A DNA stretch of 64,000 nt, taken from the NCBI RefSeq assembly GCF_001730685.1, contig NZ_MDJR01000001.1, positions 806,001 through 870,000 of the forward strand, in the 5' to 3' direction. Below are positions 62,757 to 64,000 of the stretch, piece by piece. Below the pieces are notes generated by a model, which saw only the letters and a list, made by a program, of their open reading frames with translations, did not search any database and was not told the DNA's origin. The first letter of the stretch is position 1. Every line of letters begins with the position of its first letter. A program made the position numbers and the translations under genes. Source of the stretch: Caloranaerobacter ferrireducens. GTDB taxonomy: Bacteria > Bacillota > Clostridia > Tissierellales > Thermohalobacteraceae.

Positions 62757-64000
62757 TTACCTTTTCATATTAACTAGTTCTTGTAGCATTTCATCAGTTG
62801 TAGTTATAACCCTTGAGTTTGCTTGGAAACCTCTTTGTGTTGTAATCATTTCTGTAAACTCCATTGATAAATCAACATTTGACATTTCAAGAACTCCTGG
62901 ATTTATTGAACCAAAACCACTTGAGCTAGGTTTCCCAATCTGAGGTTCTCCTGAGTTTGGTGTGCTTTCAAAAAAGTTATTACCTACCTTTTGTAAACCC
63001 ATAGGATTGTCGAATTTAGCCAATACTAATTGCCCTAATGATTTCTTTTCACCATTTGTAAAACTTCCTGTAATTACTCCTGAAGCATCCACAGCAAAAC
63101 CAGTTAAAGAACCAGCACTTTTACCATACTGCCCATTCTGATCTGGAACATCAAATCCTTTTACATCATTTTCATTTGCAAATTGTGTGATTTTAGAAAA
63201 GTCTACTACTAATTTGTTATCAGAACTGCTTGGACCAAAATATGTATCTGTTCCAGAAAACTGTATTTCAAAAGTTTTAGTTGCACTATTTAAAAATCCA
63301 TTACTGTCAAAAGTTAACGTTTGTGTCGAACTTGTTGGTGCTGGAGAAATAGCATTGCCTGTAGCTAAATCTATTACATTAACAACATCTAAATCCCATT
63401 CGTTAGGATTGGCTGTTTTTGTAAATTTGAAATTAATCTTATATGAATTACCCAAACTATCCTTTACTATCGTATCTGTTAAAAATTCTTCATTAGCTTG
63501 CATTCTAGAATCTAAATTACCTACAAACTCAACAGTAGTAGATGCACTTGGTGGTGCTGTTTCTGAACGATTAATTTTTATAGGAGCATACTCCCCACTC
63601 TCGTTTATACCTAGTACTTTAAAACCATCAGGTGTTACTAAATAACCTTCTTTATCTAGAACGAAATTGCCTGCTCTTGTATAATAAATGTTTTCATATT
63701 TAGGATCATCAGTAACCATAAAAAATCCTTCTCCATCAATCATCAAATCAGTTGGATTATCCGTTCTTTGTGAGGCTCCTTTTGCAAAAATTGTATTAAT
63801 CGAACCAATTTTTAGCCCTAAACCTATTTGCTGTGGGTTTGTACCTCCTCTGCCAGCTTGAGGAGCTCCAGCGCCTTTTACAACTTGGCTGAAAACTTCT
63901 TGAAAAGTAACTTGTCCCCTTTTGTAACCTATTGTATTTACATTCGCTATATTATTACCAATTACATCCATTTTCAATTGGTGTACTCTTAATCCAGATA
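62757..64000 (-). CDS. flgE: Flagellar hook protein FlgE (5' end beyond the window)
   Basis: Forms the hook that joins the rod to the filament. The frame is open to the window edge and adds SGLRVHQL before KMDVIGNNIANVNTIGYKRG, the conserved N-terminal helix; only a few residues are missing. The D0/D1 core is followed by GLKIGSINTIFAKGASQRTD, PTDLMIDGEGFFMV, a variable middle domain (about 150-270) and the C-terminal NPGVLEMSNVDLSMEFTEMI with TTQRGFQANSRVITTTDEML. Some 414 residues are present. First gene seen of the fla/che operon. Confidence 0.97.
   Translation of the reverse strand, partial: SGLRVHQLKMDVIGNNIANVNTIGYKRGQVTFQEVFSQVVKGAGAPQAGRGGTNPQQIGLGLKIGSINTIFAKGASQRTDNPTDLMIDGEGFFMVTDDPKYENIYYTRAGNFVLDKEGYLVTPDGFKVLGINESGEYAPIKINRSETAPPSASTTVEFVGNLDSRMQANEEFLTDTIVKDSLGNSYKINFKFTKTANPNEWDLDVVNVIDLATGNAISPAPTSSTQTLTFDSNGFLNSATKTFEIQFSGTDTYFGPSSSDNKLVVDFSKITQFANENDVKGFDVPDQNGQYGKSAGSLTGFAVDASGVITGSFTNGEKKSLGQLVLAKFDNPMGLQKVGNNFFESTPNSGEPQIGKPSSSGFGSINPGVLEMSNVDLSMEFTEMITTQRGFQANSRVITTTDEMLQELVNMKR

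Overview
The window is a compact, AT-rich stretch of bacterial chromosome. Every gene I can support lies on the minus strand. Gene content and order are those of a spore-forming, flagellated low-GC Firmicute of the class Clostridia: spoVS, PolC-type polymerase, RNase Y, ymxH/dut/dapG/tepA next to an FtsK/SpoIIIE translocase, the nusA-infB operon, and a Bacillus-like fla/che operon that runs up to rpsB-tsf-pyrH-frr. The genus cannot be fixed from the sequence. I see no rRNA, tRNA, CRISPR, insertion sequence or prophage. This is core genome, so most of the novelty is in intergenic and leader sequences.

Reading in the direction of transcription (high to low coordinates): (1) 64000-41777 is one long flagellar/chemotaxis operon, flgE (cut by the window edge), flbD/swrD, motA, motB, fliL, fliM, fliY, cheY, fliO, fliP, fliQ, fliR, flhB, flhA, flhF, flhG, a PilZ gene, cheB, cheA, cheW, cheC, cheD, sigD, fapA, a small charged protein and a SwrB-like membrane protein. 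(2) 41733-27918 starts at a clear rpsB promoter and holds rpsB, tsf, pyrH, frr, a 62-residue PASTA-like protein, uppS, cdsA, dxr, rseP, ispG, a family 2 glycosyltransferase, an mgtC-like gene and polC. It joins translation factors to isoprenoid, lipid-carrier and phospholipid synthesis. (3) 27843-17889 is the rimP-nusA-ylxR-ylxQ-infB-rbfA-nrnA-truB-ribF-rpsO-pnp cluster, with a separate rpsO promoter and a structured S15 leader.

(4) 17695-6401 holds a NodB-type deacetylase, an M16 peptidase, dut, ymxH, an aspartate kinase, tepA, uppP, ftsK/spoIIIE, mnmH, rimO and pgsA, split by several terminators. (5) 6328-5161 is recA as a single unit, with a textbook promoter, an SOS box and a 20-bp terminator stem. 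(6) 5160-1 holds a gene-free 430-bp region with the rny promoter and a long structured leader, then rny, spoVS with a good sigma-H promoter, a PadR regulator, an aminotransferase and the N-terminal two thirds of purB.

The most interesting non-gene signal is a family of three dispersed repeats, each about 105-115 bp (near 886-997, 17755-17860 and 57455-57570). They share an inverted repeat and an AATTATCCACAATTT-like core that contains a consensus DnaA-box nonamer in two copies. One copy lies inside the flagellar operon and overlaps the 3' end of fliO. Other leads are the rny leader with a possible ATT start codon, the rpsO and rpsB leaders, a hairpin between rpsB and tsf, and a deacetylase with altered catalytic motifs.
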